DNA from: Cutaneotrichosporon cavernicola
Taxonomy: Eukaryota > Basidiomycota > Tremellomycetes > Trichosporonales > Trichosporonaceae
Direction: 5' to 3'
NCBI RefSeq assembly: GCF_030864355.1
Contig: NC_083393.1
Coordinates: forward strand, 434,001-498,000
Length of the DNA stretch: 64,000 nt
Within the stretch, counting starts at the first letter, position 1. Each line of letters begins with the position of its first letter. Positions 45,765 to 57,304 of this stretch are shown piece after piece. The notes beneath the pieces were generated by a model. That model worked only from the letters and a program-made list of their open reading frames with translations. It was not told the DNA's origin and searched no databases. Position numbers and translations under genes: made by a program.

Positions 45765-46850
45765 AGTGAGACTACCATTCTAACACATAGGGCCGAACAA
45801 GAAGCCCCGCATTCACAGTGAGCCTGCTAATCTGAATCGCGGATCTCCTCCTCCTGATCTCACAGCCCCTAAGGGGGCGAGGTTGTCGACTGCTCCTTTG
45901 TTGTCTGCCCCCGTTCTCCCCCATCACATGTACACTCCACCGCTTAACAGACGCTCTGGCCAACCCGCAACCGTTTCTACCCTTCTCCACACCGACTGGC
46001 CCAACTGCGACAACTGCATCAACCTCCGCATTTGGCTCGACTCGGCTTCCTCCTATTTCGGCTCCAAGCAACAGCGACATCGTCAAGATGTACCACCTGA
46101 TCCCCGTGAACTGTGACCTACATGAAGAATAGAGAGCTGACTAGTCTAGTTGATGATCGATTCGGTTGGCTGAGAATGTCTATCTGGGCTGACTGCAGTT
46201 ATCGTCAATGAAGAGGACGACAACCTCTCCACCAACCATTTCGGCCACGTCTCCGCGTCAACGGGACTTTCGAGCTACGACCTCTGTGATCCTTCTAACG
46301 GTGACGGGGATATATTTCAAGTGGCAGCCGTCCACGAGTGGACGTTAAGCAGAAGTTTCATAACGTCCTGCGCTGCTCGCCCGACGTTGACGTGACAAAC
46401 TGTACACAGTATTGTACAGCTTCCGGCAATAATTCTTGATAATTGTGATTATTGCGCGTTCGAACCCCTGCACGCGACCGCCGTTTCTGGCCAGCCAGCT
46501 ATGCACTTTTTCTCTTGCAGTTCAGTCCCCGATATGTACATGTATGTAATGGACCCGTGCCCACAAAACAACAGACTACTGTATTGTGGTGATAACGCTG
46601 CAGGAGTTAACGGATGTCGCACACAACGGACACTAGACATTGGCAGGGTTACCCGCTGACCAGAGAATCTTCAAGGTGATCAAGACGATCGTCATCAATC
46701 GCAACTGTCGGCGTTTGCCTCGGCGTTGAGCTTGAAGGAGGCAGCTTGCGGAGGCAGAAAGGAAGGTGAAATCACACCACAGATTTAAATCAATTCAACA
46801 CGGCAACATCAACTTGCAACCACCTCACCACGAGGACCAAAATCGCCAAA
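45765..46850. other. Spacer inside the inverted repeat, no certain gene
   Basis: 1.09 kb. A plus-strand stretch at about 45951-46138 is open and rich in Pro, Thr and Ser (ANPQPFLPFSTPTGP) and ends at a TAG. It could be a 3' exon, but no upstream partner with valid splice sites was found. The rest shows no coding signal. Confidence 0.45.
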
Positions 46851-47512
46851 TGAACAACCATCCCAACCCATCTGCGAAGGCTCCCACTCTATCCGCCAAG
46901 TCGTAGCCTGCCAACTCATCGCTCCTTTCGCAGAGCATCGGTCACCCCCTCGGCATTCCGCCACCACAGTTTGCCCGGTTGGGACCTTCGCCTGCGCCCA
47001 AGACAAATTCAAGGCAGTATGACCATCTTCCTGAGCCTATAACCAGTGCGCAGACTCCAGAGGTCGGTCCGCGGTTGTATTACGAGATGGTCGTATCCTT
47101 CGAATACCACTGGATGGAGGCTGCTCGCCTTAACGCGTTGTACCAACACGATGGTCCCGCGGCAGGTGATGATCTTGATGGGCATCGCTCGCTGTACGCA
47201 TACCATCACGAGCAAGCTCTTCATTGGTCCACTCGCCTGAAATTCCTCAACAGCGGGGGATATTTCGCAGGGGACAATCGTCACCTCAACGTCCGCCCAG
47301 GGCTCATGCCCCCCCCCCCTCCCCCCTGGCACATGGGCTTCCCTGCAGCTTCGTTCCACGTCAAAGCTCGGGCTCCGAGCTCCACAATCGGACTAGCGAG
47401 GTGGACCCCCACACTCAACCCCCCTCCCATTCTTCCCATGCTACACAATCCTTTCATGCCAGCTGCCGGAAGCTCCACGGGTCCCGGGACACGATCTGGG
47501 CAATATGGATGA
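46851..47512 (+). CDS. Pro-rich hypothetical protein overlapping the inverted repeat
   Basis: Two exons (46851 to about 46904, then from about 46938 to 47512) joined over a 33-nt intron give roughly 209 residues, starting MNNHPNPSAKAPTLSAKS. The middle is globular-looking (PRLYYEMVVSFEYHWMEAAR, then LYAYHHEQALHWSTRLKFL). A proline run follows (RPGLMPPPPPPWHMGFP), and then a Pro/Ser-rich tail lies in the repeat arm.

No family recognised. The tail frame overlaps the next ORF (47505-47768) by 8 bases. A weak phase-0 intron from about 47361 to 47463 could fuse both into one protein with an acidic C-terminus. Confidence 0.45.
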
Positions 47513-47767
47513 TGCTCTCCTTGCCCACCGAAACGATTCTGTCATGGCAACCCTCACCACGAGCGGCGGCGAGCAGCTTAAGCCTGCTTCCGATGGAACT
47601 CCGGACCGAGAGAGCAACTCGCTATTCGTGCGCAAACGCAAAGTACTCGAGGAAGGCGAAGAGAACAAGGTCGTGAACAAGAGCTCTCAGGGCAACTTCA
47701 GCAATGTCCGTCGTCCACGTAAGCGGTATGTCATCGACGATGAGGATGAGGACGAGGACGACTTGTA
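47374..47767 (+). repeat. Right arm of the ~390-bp imperfect inverted repeat
   Basis: Partner of the arm at 45374-45764, in opposite orientation. It spans the end of the Pro-rich gene and the whole acidic-tail ORF. The coding frame keeps the same residues in both arms, so the duplication is not ancient. Confidence 0.85.
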
Positions 47768-47768
47768 G
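47505..47768 (+). CDS. Small protein with very acidic C-terminus (or 3' exon of the Pro-rich gene)
   Basis: An 87-residue frame from an ATG, with TTSGGEQLKPASD, ESNSLFVRKRKVLEE and an acidic end (DDEDEDEDDL). The same frame is open upstream to LPEAPRVPGHDLGN, so the ATG may be internal and this may be a 3' exon. A GTAAGC donor-like word lies inside at about 47720. Similar residues are kept in the inverted copy on the minus strand. Function unknown. Confidence 0.4.
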   Translation: MDDALLAHRNDSVMATLTTSGGEQLKPASDGTPDRESNSLFVRKRKVLEEGEENKVVNKSSQGNFSNVRRPRKRYVIDDEDEDEDDL

Positions 47769-49418
47769 ATAACAGAATGTGGGTGGCACTCTCGTCAAGA
47801 AGACTTTCACTGCCTGATATCATGCTGACGATGAAAGACTCGACATCATGTTCACTCCGCTCATCCCTTCAACAGAGCGTTGTAAACAATAACATTGCCT
47901 AGATACTGTAAGCTGTACATGTATACATACACAGCCCCACAGTGCTGCGAGTGTGCCTGTCGTGGATAGATAGTATTCACCGATAGTCGGTTGCTCGAGA
48001 CCGGCGGAGGTGGATATAGTTCCAATGTAGTCGTAGTGACTGGGTAACAAGGTGATACATACGTTGGAAACTAGGTACCTTGATAGTGGTGACTATATAC
48101 ATGTACTGTAGGTTACTATGTATCACGTGATCGTAACAAGTTACCGACACTCAGAAGGCTCCGGGGATGTCTCTGGTGGATCTTCAGCTGTGGTTCGGGG
48201 ACGACTAGCTGCACGGGGTGAGGGGTCAGCTTGTATTTTGCATTCAGTCTTCAAATCACGATTTGATAGTGATAAGTAATAGTCGACTACGGTAGGTGGA
48301 AGAATTTCCAGCAATTGCCGGGAATTCGGGAACCGTCTCATGTGCAGCCGCTCAAGCGTCACGACTGTACGGCATTGAAAACGCAGCGTGTCACCCCATG
48401 CCGACTGACAGGTAAAGTTGGGTGGACAGAGTGAGAAGCTAGAAGCGGTCTCCATGGTTAGCCCCCAGTGGTTGAGCAACGTCGATCTTCATTGTCGAGG
48501 TGGAGTATGAAGATCCATTATCAGCGTTGAATAGATAAAGATATAAAGATGAAGCTACTGGGGCTGGAGAGCCATCCAAAAGCCTTGTTCACACTGGCAT
48601 TTACAATACGAACTATACACTGCTGTCGAGCAAGGTGGACTCGTCCCTCTGGTGGTAAACGCCGTGAAGCCGGATCAGCGCTCCTCTGTGGTGGAACTCA
48701 GCCTATTGTAACACATGCACCTTCCCTATCCTCCTCTCTATCCTCCTCTCTATCCTCCTCTTTCAGTTTGGAAATGTCCTGATACTCATAGATACTCGAC
48801 AACACCCAAGAGGACATTGAGGGGATACAGATGGATCCATGGAACATGTGAGTTGACTGGATTTCCCGTTAATCCGCGAGTTACTTACATACAGAGGACA
48901 AAGGACGATGGGTCTCACTGTGGAGGACACATTCTCGACAGTTGCGACTGGGGGACTCTGGCTCGGCTTACCACCCCGAGCCTGTGGGTTGATCATACTC
49001 TCCAAACATGCTCGCTGCGGTTCTGGTTGCCTGATTGGCTATCGAGGGGGACTGGGGGTTCGGCGTCGGCGTGTCGGGCATGATGATGGATAGACGGGAG
49101 TAGCGAGAGCGAGGATGTGTTGCATAGGTTTGGTGCCACGACACAAGTGCAGTGATCTGGAATTACGGCGTTTGCCAGAGTGCGCAGATCAGACATCTTT
49201 GCTCGTCAACACTCGTAAGCGTACTGCCACTCTTCTACCCCAGCATTCCGGTAAACGCGGTCAGCCGTACCCTCAACAACCTCGCTCCAGCCTAACTCTA
49301 GGTCTATGCATTCTCTACCCCCTGTATTTAATCAGGCTAGATTGCCGCCACATTCGTGTGGACGTGGCCTACGCCTTGGGTCCTACGAGGCTCAAGGCTC
49401 GCTATTCTCACCCCAAAC
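47769..49418. other. Mostly non-coding right edge of the accessory island
   Basis: 1.65 kb. AT-rich with many short palindromic words, for example TATCACGTGATC at about 48120. It contains a CTATCCTCCT microsatellite (48727-48765) and, at 48768-48830, a segment matching 33630-33690 in inverse orientation. One minus-strand frame (48141-48479) is listed separately. Confidence 0.5.
48141..48479 (-). CDS. Possible small hypothetical protein or terminal exon
   Basis: A 112-codon frame starting MLNHWGLTMETASSF. The stretch TLERLHMRRFPNSRQLLEIL resembles a leucine-rich helix, and the C-terminus is Pro/Glu-rich. No family recognised. It may be a chance frame or the end of a broken gene; it has no splice partner that I could support. 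Confidence 0.3.
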   Translation of the reverse strand: MLNHWGLTMETASSFSLCPPNFTCQSAWGDTLRFQCRTVVTLERLHMRRFPNSRQLLEILPPTVVDYYLSLSNRDLKTECKIQADPSPRAASRPRTTAEDPPETSPEPSECR

Positions 49419-51096
49419 CTACTGGTTCTCCGCAATCACCTGGTCGGTAGTCTTGCCGCCTACAACCTCCTTGACGAGCGCAAGCACCTTGCGGAAGTCG
49501 CGGATCTTGACGTGCGGGATACCCTCGCGTTCGCAGAACGCCGCGAGCTCCGTATTGCCATCAGGCTTGACCTTGGTGAAGAGGAGGTCGGCGTGGCGTG
49601 CGGCGCTGAGGTCGCTGACGCCGTCACCGGCGAAGAAGAGGGTCGGCCGCGACGGGATGGAGCGGTAGGGAATGATGCTCTGGCTCTTGTCGTGCCCGAA
49701 CCCACTCTCGGGGTGGCGGTAGACAATGTCCCACGTCGTGCCCTTACCCTCGGGGTCGGTGTACTCGACGTCGTTGGCGATGACCTCCATCTGCGACGCC
49801 TCTTCCACGCCCATGAGCTTCTCGAGGACTGCGCGGATGGTCGGCGCCATACCCGACGACACGATGATAACCGGGATGCCGTTCTCCTTGCACCAGGTGT
49901 AGAACTCGTGGAAGCCGGGGTCGAGCTCGATGTCTGGGGTCAGCGGGTGTGGCCGGTGAACACAACGCGGTGAAGAGATAAGTGGGGCCGATAAGCGGGG
50001 CGCAGAGGCGATGTGGGGAACGCAGAGCCATCACCGCGATCTGCGGCATGTCACCTCTGCGACCACGTCACGCATCGGCGTCAAGTCGGTAATGCACAGT
50101 CTGTCCTCTGTCCTTCCAACTTCTCGGCACATCCGGCCGTGGCCGACTCACTTTCCCGCAGTACGTCCTTGCACTCCTCGTACGGCACCTTGACGCTCTG
50201 CATCATGGCGCGGAACATGTCGCGGAAGTTGCTCTCGCCCGTGAGCACCTTGACATTGTCGGCCTTGCTGGGGGTTAGCGCTAGTGTTGGGGGGGGGGGG
50301 GGGGGGGGGGAGTTGTAAATGCGGAGGACGGTGTTCGGCGGGCGGGGGGGAAGGTGGGAGATGCTGGCGAGGGTTAGGGAGGCGCGAGACTGAGGGTCGA
50401 GCAAACAGTAGCGCTCGAGCGTGATGGTACCTTTAGGCACGTCATCGCACGGAGGCTCCCTCGCCCCACCACAACCGGTCTCAGCAGCTGTGATCCAGGT
50501 CACCTGAATGTAACAGCTGTCATGCTGCGCGATCGTCGCACCACTGTGGGCAGAAGCCTTCTTAATTCTTCGTGAACGAGTTCTGCCCGTTCAACGCCCG
50601 GGCGACCAAACGATCACAGCGCCCATTCGGCGCGGCCTCGCGGCCTGCTGATCGCCACTCCGTCCTGGATCGGAGAGGGGAGGGGAGAATTGGAGCCGTA
50701 GCTCTCACCGCCAGTATGTGAGGAGAAGGTTCCCGTCGCAGCCTTCCACTTCCTCCGGACGCCCTGCCACGAAGCTGCCATGACTGGGATCGAGATGTCG
50801 CCGCCAAGCTCGGTGAGATGGCTGACGTCTCACCGTCCACCCTCATCAAGGACTCACCGCTGCTCAGCGCCGAAACCAAGCGTGTCGACGAGATAGTCGT
50901 TGCTGTCCTGGTCCGTGATTGTTCCGTCCTGTGGTCAGCCTCCGTCGCCCTTCATTTCGCATCGAATCGAATGCCCCATCGCATTACACCCCACCCCAAT
51001 GTAGCCTTCCCCTGCTCCCCTTCTTAAACTCACCCAGTCGGAAAGGAACACAAACTTGGCGCCCTTGTGGAGCTCGGGCTGCGGAAGACCAGACAT
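49419..51096 (-). CDS. HAD-superfamily phosphatase (yeast Ynl010w/PHOSPHO-like)
   Basis: Four exons (51096-51034, 50928-50858, 50267-50152, 49933-49419) join to 254 residues. HAD motifs are intact: motif I DWDGTITDQDSNDY (split by intron 1 between W and D), motif II VIIVSSGMAP, and motif IV GDGVSDLSAARHADLL. The body follows the yeast Ynl010w pattern (TLGFGAEQR, IELDPGFHEFYTW). These enzymes dephosphorylate small metabolites in the cytosol; the substrate is not known.

Introns are 105, 590 and 218 nt. The second is the longest in the window and contains a run of 22 G (plus strand, 50289-50310). The gene shares a 198-bp divergent promoter with CTF8. Confidence 0.88.
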
Positions 51097-51294
51097 GTTG
51101 ACAAGAAAAGAGTCGAAGAGTACGAGTGCGATGCAGAGATTCGACACGGCCCCAAAGATTAATAGGAACGACTATCCGGGCCGGCGGTAAAAGTCGGGCC
51201 CCCCACACTAACGCCAGCCACGTGGCCTGTTTCCGTGCCTGCCTCTCTCTCTCGTCATTTCGACGCGACTGGACGCGTTTCTCCAACAAACACA
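51097..51294. promoter_or_regulatory. 198-bp divergent promoter of the HAD phosphatase and CTF8
   Basis: The two start codons lie 198 bases apart and point away from each other, so both genes must share this short region. It holds a CGGGCCGGCGG-like GC block (51177-51188) and a CACGTGG word at about 51220. No TATA box seen. Confidence 0.6.
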
Positions 51295-52149
51295 ATGCGC
51301 ATCCACCTCCCCCTCCATCCACACCACTTCGCACAGGCAGGCGGGCCGCTCGCAGAGATTGGAGGCGAGCTGGTCGTCATTGAACTCCAAGGCGAACTTA
51401 GTTGGGAGGGCGAGCAGGCTGGTGGCGTTGTTGGGGTGTTGGGACTGGACCGGCCTGTGAGTACAACTTGGATGGGGTATGATCTGATGACAGGACCGCC
51501 CGACATTGCATATCGGCTCACACCATCTATTACATGGTAAAATAACCAAGCTTCCAAAGCCTTATGCTGTCATTCGGCGGGCGGAGGATCCGGCTGGTGG
51601 TGCGCTCGAGGGCGACGCGGAGGATGAGGAGAGCGACGCGGATAACGAGGAGGAAAGGAGTCCAAAGCGGCCCGCAGGAGGGAGAGATATCCTCGGTCCA
51701 CTCGCCAAGAAGCGGAGAGTAGACGAGGATGATGATGACGAGCCACCGCTCTTTCCGGAGCAGAATACCCCGCAGCGCCCGCCACCACCCCTACCGCCCA
51801 GTTCGCCGATCAGCTTCCACCCCTCTAGTGCGCACGACTATTCGAGCGATCTTGATAGCTCGCCAGTCATGGGCTTCGGTACTCTTCCGCCATCTGAGTT
51901 TGACGAGGACGAGGCGGAGGAGGAGCGTGAGCGGCGACGCGAAGAGGAGCGAGCTGCACGGGAGAGGGAGGAGCGCCACAGGGCACGGCGAAGGGCTGCA
52001 CGCCCAGAGCGCGTTCGGCATTACGAGGTCGTTGGTGTCGTGCGCAAGAAAATCGTTTTTGCGTTACGGTATGTGAGGCTGTATGGCTTTCCACCATAGC
52101 TGACAACAGCCCCGAACCCCTCGTCCAGCCCACGCCGCTTCCCGAGTAA
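51295..52149 (+). CDS. CTF8: Ctf8, subunit of the Ctf18-RFC clamp loader
   Basis: Three exons (51295-51456, 51494-52068, 52110-52149) join to 258 residues. The conserved parts are ELSWEGEQAGGVVGVLGLDR, then HIGSHHLLHGKITKLPKPYA, and at the C-terminus YEVVGVVRKKIVFALRPEPL. These are the beta-rich segments that bind Ctf18 and Dcc1.

The complex loads PCNA at replication forks and supports sister-chromatid cohesion. Between the conserved ends is a fungal-style insertion of about 120 residues: acidic, then an Arg/Glu-rich helix (EEERERRREEERAAREREE). The last exon adds only 13 residues after a 41-nt intron. Length exceeds yeast Ctf8 because of the insertion. Confidence 0.9.
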
Positions 52150-52360
52150 CCAACCCCTCGAGACGCAAACTAGCACTCCATGGCCACGACACGTTACAGT
52201 ACAATACGTGTTCTATCATGAGATACCGCCTGACTCTTGGATCTTGGATTCTTGGACTCTTTGCCCGCCCCGCTTGCACTGCTTACCTTGGTCTTGAGCC
52301 CCCACTCACTGCCGGCAGCTCATCTCGGCCCCTCCTTGCAACGGCGAGCTCGCGGAGCGG

Positions 52361-54191
52361 CTAGTAATAGCGATAGCCCTGCTGCAGGTAACCGTACGGC
52401 GGCTGGGTTTGTGGATAATATCCCTGCGGGTACTGCCCCTGTGCGTACAGTCCCTGTGTGTACTGTGAGGGATCAGGATACTGGTCTGTAAGACATCGAA
52501 TTAAGGAGAGCGGCCAACCCCGCAGCTCCTCCCGCGCATCCACTTCGGCGCACTCGCGAGTCGTTCTGTGCCTCCACGCAAGCGCTTCGAGCATGAGTCG
52601 GTCGGTGAGGGCGTGGACTATGGTTCTACCTGTGTCGGCCCCTCCCCCCCTCGGCGCCGCCCCCTGCCCATGGTTGGGCACTTTGCGAGACGCTTCGTAC
52701 CTCAGCAGAATGAGGTGCGGGGGTAGTGTGACGAGTGACACGAGCAGGTGGTAAAGAGAGGAGAGAAAGGGGAAGAGAGCGCGTTGCGAGTGGTGCAGAG
52801 GGTGAGGTGCGGGGTGGAATAGTTGTGGTTGTAAGTTGGGATATCTGGAAGTGGCGGCCGTGCTCACCTGGGTATTGGGGTCCACGACGCTGGGGTAGTA
52901 TACCTGACCAGCCGTGGTGGGGTAGTAGCCTGCGGCCCCGGCCTGTGGGACGTACGCCTGCTGCCCCGGGTAGCCCGGAGCATAGGCCGAGTAGCCGGCC
53001 GCGTACGGCTGCTGAGGGTACCCGTACTGCGAGGCCATCCCGGACTGCAATGTAGCCCCCGCGGGCACCATGCCTGGCTGCATGGGCACGCCAGGCTGCA
53101 TCACTGGCGGGGGAATGGCGCTGTCGTCGTACCGGCGTGAGTGGCGGCGGCTGTGGCGAGATCGGTCCGATGAGGACGATGCCGAGGACAATTTGCGACG
53201 GCGGCGACGCTCGACGGGCGAGTGCGGAGGTATGTGGTGGTGGGGTGTGTGGGCGGCGGCAGGCTGGGCTTGGCCATAGCCAGGCTGTTTGAAGTGCTGC
53301 GATCAGTGGTCGAGGTGGGTACGACATACGCGTTCGTACAGGTACTGTACGGTTGCAGCTGCATGCTCGCTCGCCTTTTTGAGGTTTGCGCGCGAAGAGC
53401 GCGGGTCGACGATATCCCAGAGGCGGTGCACTGTATCAGTTGCGCCAAGGACCGGGCTCACGCTCCGCCACAGCCATGCTTATAATCAGGATCACGTTCG
53501 AGTCGTGCGAGTTCTGGGAGAAGATGGCCTGGTGGTCGCGCCTCCAGAGTCTGGTGTCAGGTAAAACGAAGGCTTAGCTAGCTCACAGGAAGGCCTGGTA
53601 GGCGGCTGCGCCTCCGAGCGAGCGGTTGCCGGCATCCGGGCCCTCTCCGTGGTGGTAGACTCGGATGAAGGAGTCGTGGGCGGCTTCCTCGCACAACTGG
53701 CGTTCGTCCATGAACTCGCTGACCCGCGACATCTGTCATTAGCTGGGCCAGAGTGGGTGGCGTTGGCGTTTCTTTGTTCCGCATGCCTCAACCTCTGAGG
53801 GTTTCGCCGCCACCAGGCCACTGCCACTCACGAGTTTCTCGAGCCAGCTCCTCTCAAGGCGAGTACCGGAGTAGTGCCGACTCGCAAGGTCCCACCCACC
53901 CCATCCGCGTTCGGCGGTGTAGGAGAGGCGCGGGAGCTCATTCCCTCCCGGAAACTGGAAGGTGGGCTGCTGGAAGGGGGGCTGCAGCGGCGTGCCCATC
54001 CCGACGCCGGGCATCTGAACCATGCTGGGCGCGACCATGGGGACCATTCCGGGAACACCCATCATGGGCTGCATGGGCTGCATGAGGAGTTGGTAGTGGG
54101 GATGGTGGTGGGGATGGTGGTGGGGATGGTGGTGGCGGATGAAGTGGTGGTGGTGAGGAAGGTGAATGTGGGGGAAGGATGACGAGTCCAT
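52361..54191 (-). CDS. DUF3759/CipC-like protein with Gln/Pro/Tyr-rich tail
   Basis: Six exons (54191-53832, 53732-53587, 53550-53462, 53430-53330, 53296-52868, 52480-52361) join to 414 residues. The N-terminus has long His runs separated by Pro, then Met/Pro/Gly repeats. A helical domain of ~95 residues follows, with AAHDSFIRVYHHG, GGAAAYQAFLLWRRDHQ and KKASEHAAATVQYLYE. This resembles the fungal DUF3759 (CipC) domain, whose function is unknown beyond stress or antibiotic response.

The C-terminal half is low-complexity: Arg/Ser block, then YGYPQQPYAAGYSAYAPGY-type repeats, ending GYLQQGYRYY. Introns of 31-36 nt inside the domain are needed for frame. The last intron (387 nt) stays open, so its acceptor is less certain. 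Confidence 0.65.
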
Positions 54192-54846
54192 GCAAGGGCT
54201 TTTGCGGGCCACGGTTTGGGGTGAGCGTGGCGCGTAAGGCTGTGCACCTGCTCGGGGTGATGCGAGAAGAAGGGAAGGGAAGAGGATGGGACAGACTGAG
54301 AGAAGAGTAACGTGTGTGGGGGGTTAAATGTGAGAGTGAGAAGAATGGGGAAGGGGGTGAGTAATGGTGCGAGGCTCTGGACTACGTTTGCTGTGTATTT
54401 TGCTCGTCTGTGCCAGTCGTACGCAATAGTATCCTTCTCAAAGTCCGTGCGCGCACGGTCTCTTTGGCCGTCGCCCCCGTAGCTCCAGAATATCCAAGTC
54501 GAACGCCACAGGTTGGAAACAAGAAGCATACCGGAGAAGCCACAGTGGCTTGTTCTTGCTACGCGCAAAGCTGTGTGCATGTATCGAATGCCGACGTTTG
54601 AGCTCGAGTGATCAAGATCAAAACATCCATTCCTGCAGACCGTTTGAGACAATTCTGCCGGTTTTCCTTGTGAAACGCAGACCAGTCTGATGGCTTTTCG
54701 CGCCACGTTCCTGCACTCTACAATCCACGGCGATCACACGGCGTCAGTGCAGGTAATGTGTCACTGTCGCTACCCTCTGCGACTGGTTTGCGTAGGCCAT
54801 CGTGCATGCCTGTCACGCTCTATAGTGTACGACGTCAATGTCAATG
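54192..54846. other. Intergenic, promoter of the DUF3759 gene
   Basis: 655 bases between two minus-strand genes. The part adjacent to 54191 is purine-rich on the plus strand. No gene or motif recognised. Confidence 0.45.
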
Positions 54847-56659
54847 TCAGACATGGGCCGGAGGGGCCACAGTCGGGGGATAGATACTGGGAGGGGAGTT
54901 GGCGTCCGCCGTGTCGTACCACAGTCCCCGCTTGCGGCTGGATGTGGACGAGCTGGGTGAGCTGCTGGTCGAGCCGCCAGTTCTATGCCCAGGTTTTTTG
55001 CCACTGACGACGCGCGCCCCGCCGTGGCCGGCGATCGAGCTGGCGGGCGTCGAGTAATTGCTCACGGACGTCGGCGGGGTCGAGGATGGCGGGGACGACG
55101 GCTCAGAGCGCGTTCCAGACGAGCTGAGATACTCCTCACTGAACTCATAGCCGCGCAGCGGTGGTGAGCTTAACACGGCGGGCGCGTAGCCCTCCTGAGC
55201 GGCGAGCGGGCTCGCGTTGGTGCTGGCGCTCGGCGAGCGCGAGAAGCGCGACATGTAGCCGGGGGCCGCGGGAGTGCGCTTTGGCGATTGCGGGGGAGTC
55301 GCGTACAACTGCGCAACGGGGAATGTGGATGGGGAAGGGAAGGGGGGGCTGGCCGAAGCCAAGGAGAGCTTGGCGTGCGCCAGAGCGACAGGGTGCGTGG
55401 GAGGATACGCGCCGTCGGGAAGCTGGTACGCCGCGCCTGAAGGTTTGGACGGGCCGGCCTCGGTGGCGTAGTTTGCGCCGTTCCACGACACGCGCGGGAC
55501 AGGGACAGGGACGGCCTCGTCCGCGCCGCCGGCACGCAGGTAGTGAGGCATGGGGGGCATGGGCTCATGCGGCTCTGCAGCACCGGGCGGGAGGTGGTCT
55601 GGCGCCGAGCGCGTGGTTGTCCTGCTCTGCGTGCGGGGAGGCGATGGCGTCGACGAGCTCTGCGGCCGCGAGTCGGACCTGTCAACAAAGCTCACTGTGC
55701 GCGACTTGCGCAGTTCGGGTCTTTGAGGTTTGTCGGTTCCGTCCGAGACAGTCGACTGGGCTAGCGGGGAGGGTATGCCGACGGCTGAGCCAACACTCTT
55801 GCGCACGAGCGAGCGGCGGTTAGCTGCAGCGGCCACATCCGGGGGCGACGTGACCGGCGAACGCCCGTAGGCCGAGTTGACGGAGAGCAAGCCGGGGGAT
55901 GCCGGGCCAAAGTAGTCGGACTGTGTCGCGCCGTTGCTAGGCGAGCGTGGCAGAGGTGAAGGGTATTGGGCCGATCCGGGTGGGAAGGACAATGGATATT
56001 CGTGCGTTGCTGCCAGATGCGCAGCCTCGGGGACTTCGGGAATGCTAAAGGCACTAGCGGCACCAAGGCTCGGCGGACGGCGGCTGCCCACGCGCGAGGT
56101 GCGGTGGTCGTTGAACGAGGTGCGTGAGGTTCGGTTCGAGCGAGGTGCGCCGTTGGCCGTCGTTGCCGTCGTGTACTTGCTGTCGTACGAGTAGAGCGAG
56201 GCAGTGCGCTGGGATTGACGGGCGAGGTCTTTCTCGGTCCTGTCGACGGCAGACGGAATACCGATGCCCTTTGGAACAGGGAAGAAAGCTTCCTTGCGCA
56301 CAATAGTGTCGCGCCAGTTGGCCGGCCCACGCACGCCATACGAGTCTTGTTCGGCATCCTTCCGATCTTTGTTGCGCTTTATGCATGGGAAAGCTTGGCG
56401 ATTGGGTCCGCGCCAGAGCAGGTAGATGCATGCGGCAGCCACGAGGGAGAAGACGATTGTAAAGCCTGCAATGGCACCTGGTGTGAGCAGATTGGGCGCC
56501 AGATTCGCGGAATGGCAGCAGAGGTCTCAACCCACCTGGCGACTGCGCCCATTTGTTGTTGTTGGTCTGGTCCTGGCTCGCACCCATCACACGGGACTCG
56601 ATCTTGACTCCCTCGGAGCGGACGTGAACGCCTCCGCCTCGGGGGCCGTTTGAGAACAT
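54847..56659 (-). CDS. Single-pass membrane protein with long Ser/Pro-rich cytoplasmic tail
   Basis: Two exons (56659-56536, 56477-54847) join to 584 residues. A short N-terminal part of about 41 residues (MFSNGPRGGGVHVRSEGVK) has no clear cleavable signal. It is followed by one hydrophobic helix, AIAGFTIVFSLVAAACIYLL, then basic residues (LWRGPNRQAFPCIKRNKDRK), which places the N-terminus outside.

The remaining 500 residues are Ser/Pro/Thr/Ala-rich with many possible phosphosites and a Lys/Arg-Ser-Ser C-terminal block. The layout recalls fungal cell-wall or polarity membrane proteins, but no family is assigned. The 58-nt intron sits just before the membrane helix. Confidence 0.75.
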
Positions 56660-57273
56660 GTCGCGGCCTGGACAGGAGACGGAACGAGTTGTGACGAGAC
56701 GAGACGAGCTAGAGGGAGGGAGGCTTGGTCTTGGTGCGAAGGTTAGGGCGAAAGATAGATGATCCGTGATTCAGAGGTGACAGGTCAAGTGAGGGACATG
56801 CCGGCCAGGTGGGACCAAACGAGTTGAGAAGACGAGACGAGATGGAGTCTGAGAGCTCTAGAGTGACGAACCTTGCTCTTTTGGGGGCTGGGGTAGGAAG
56901 AGTAGTGATGTATGTGTTGGAGAAGGAAGGGTTGTAGCAACAAGATGGGTTGTGCAGCGAGAGAGAGCAGAGAGGAGCTGAAACAAGAAAAGATGCCAAG
57001 TGATGAGGTGATGAGATGAGATCAGAGTCAAGGGAACAAGGTGGAGAAGAGAGGATCAGTGCAATGGTGTTCCCCCATCGGCCCAAACCACATATGCCGT
57101 TGTTGCGTTGACAAGTTTGGAACCGAACATGGGGCCCAGGGCAACCAACGTCTGCCACTGAATGACGACGAGAAGGGGGGTGAACATGCATGCTTTCACC
57201 TGGACCCTTGCTTCTTGGACCTAGCCTAGGTGTCTTTGGTGTCTGCCTCTCCACTCTGTCGTCGAGACTGCAC

Positions 57274-57304
<31 letters not shown>

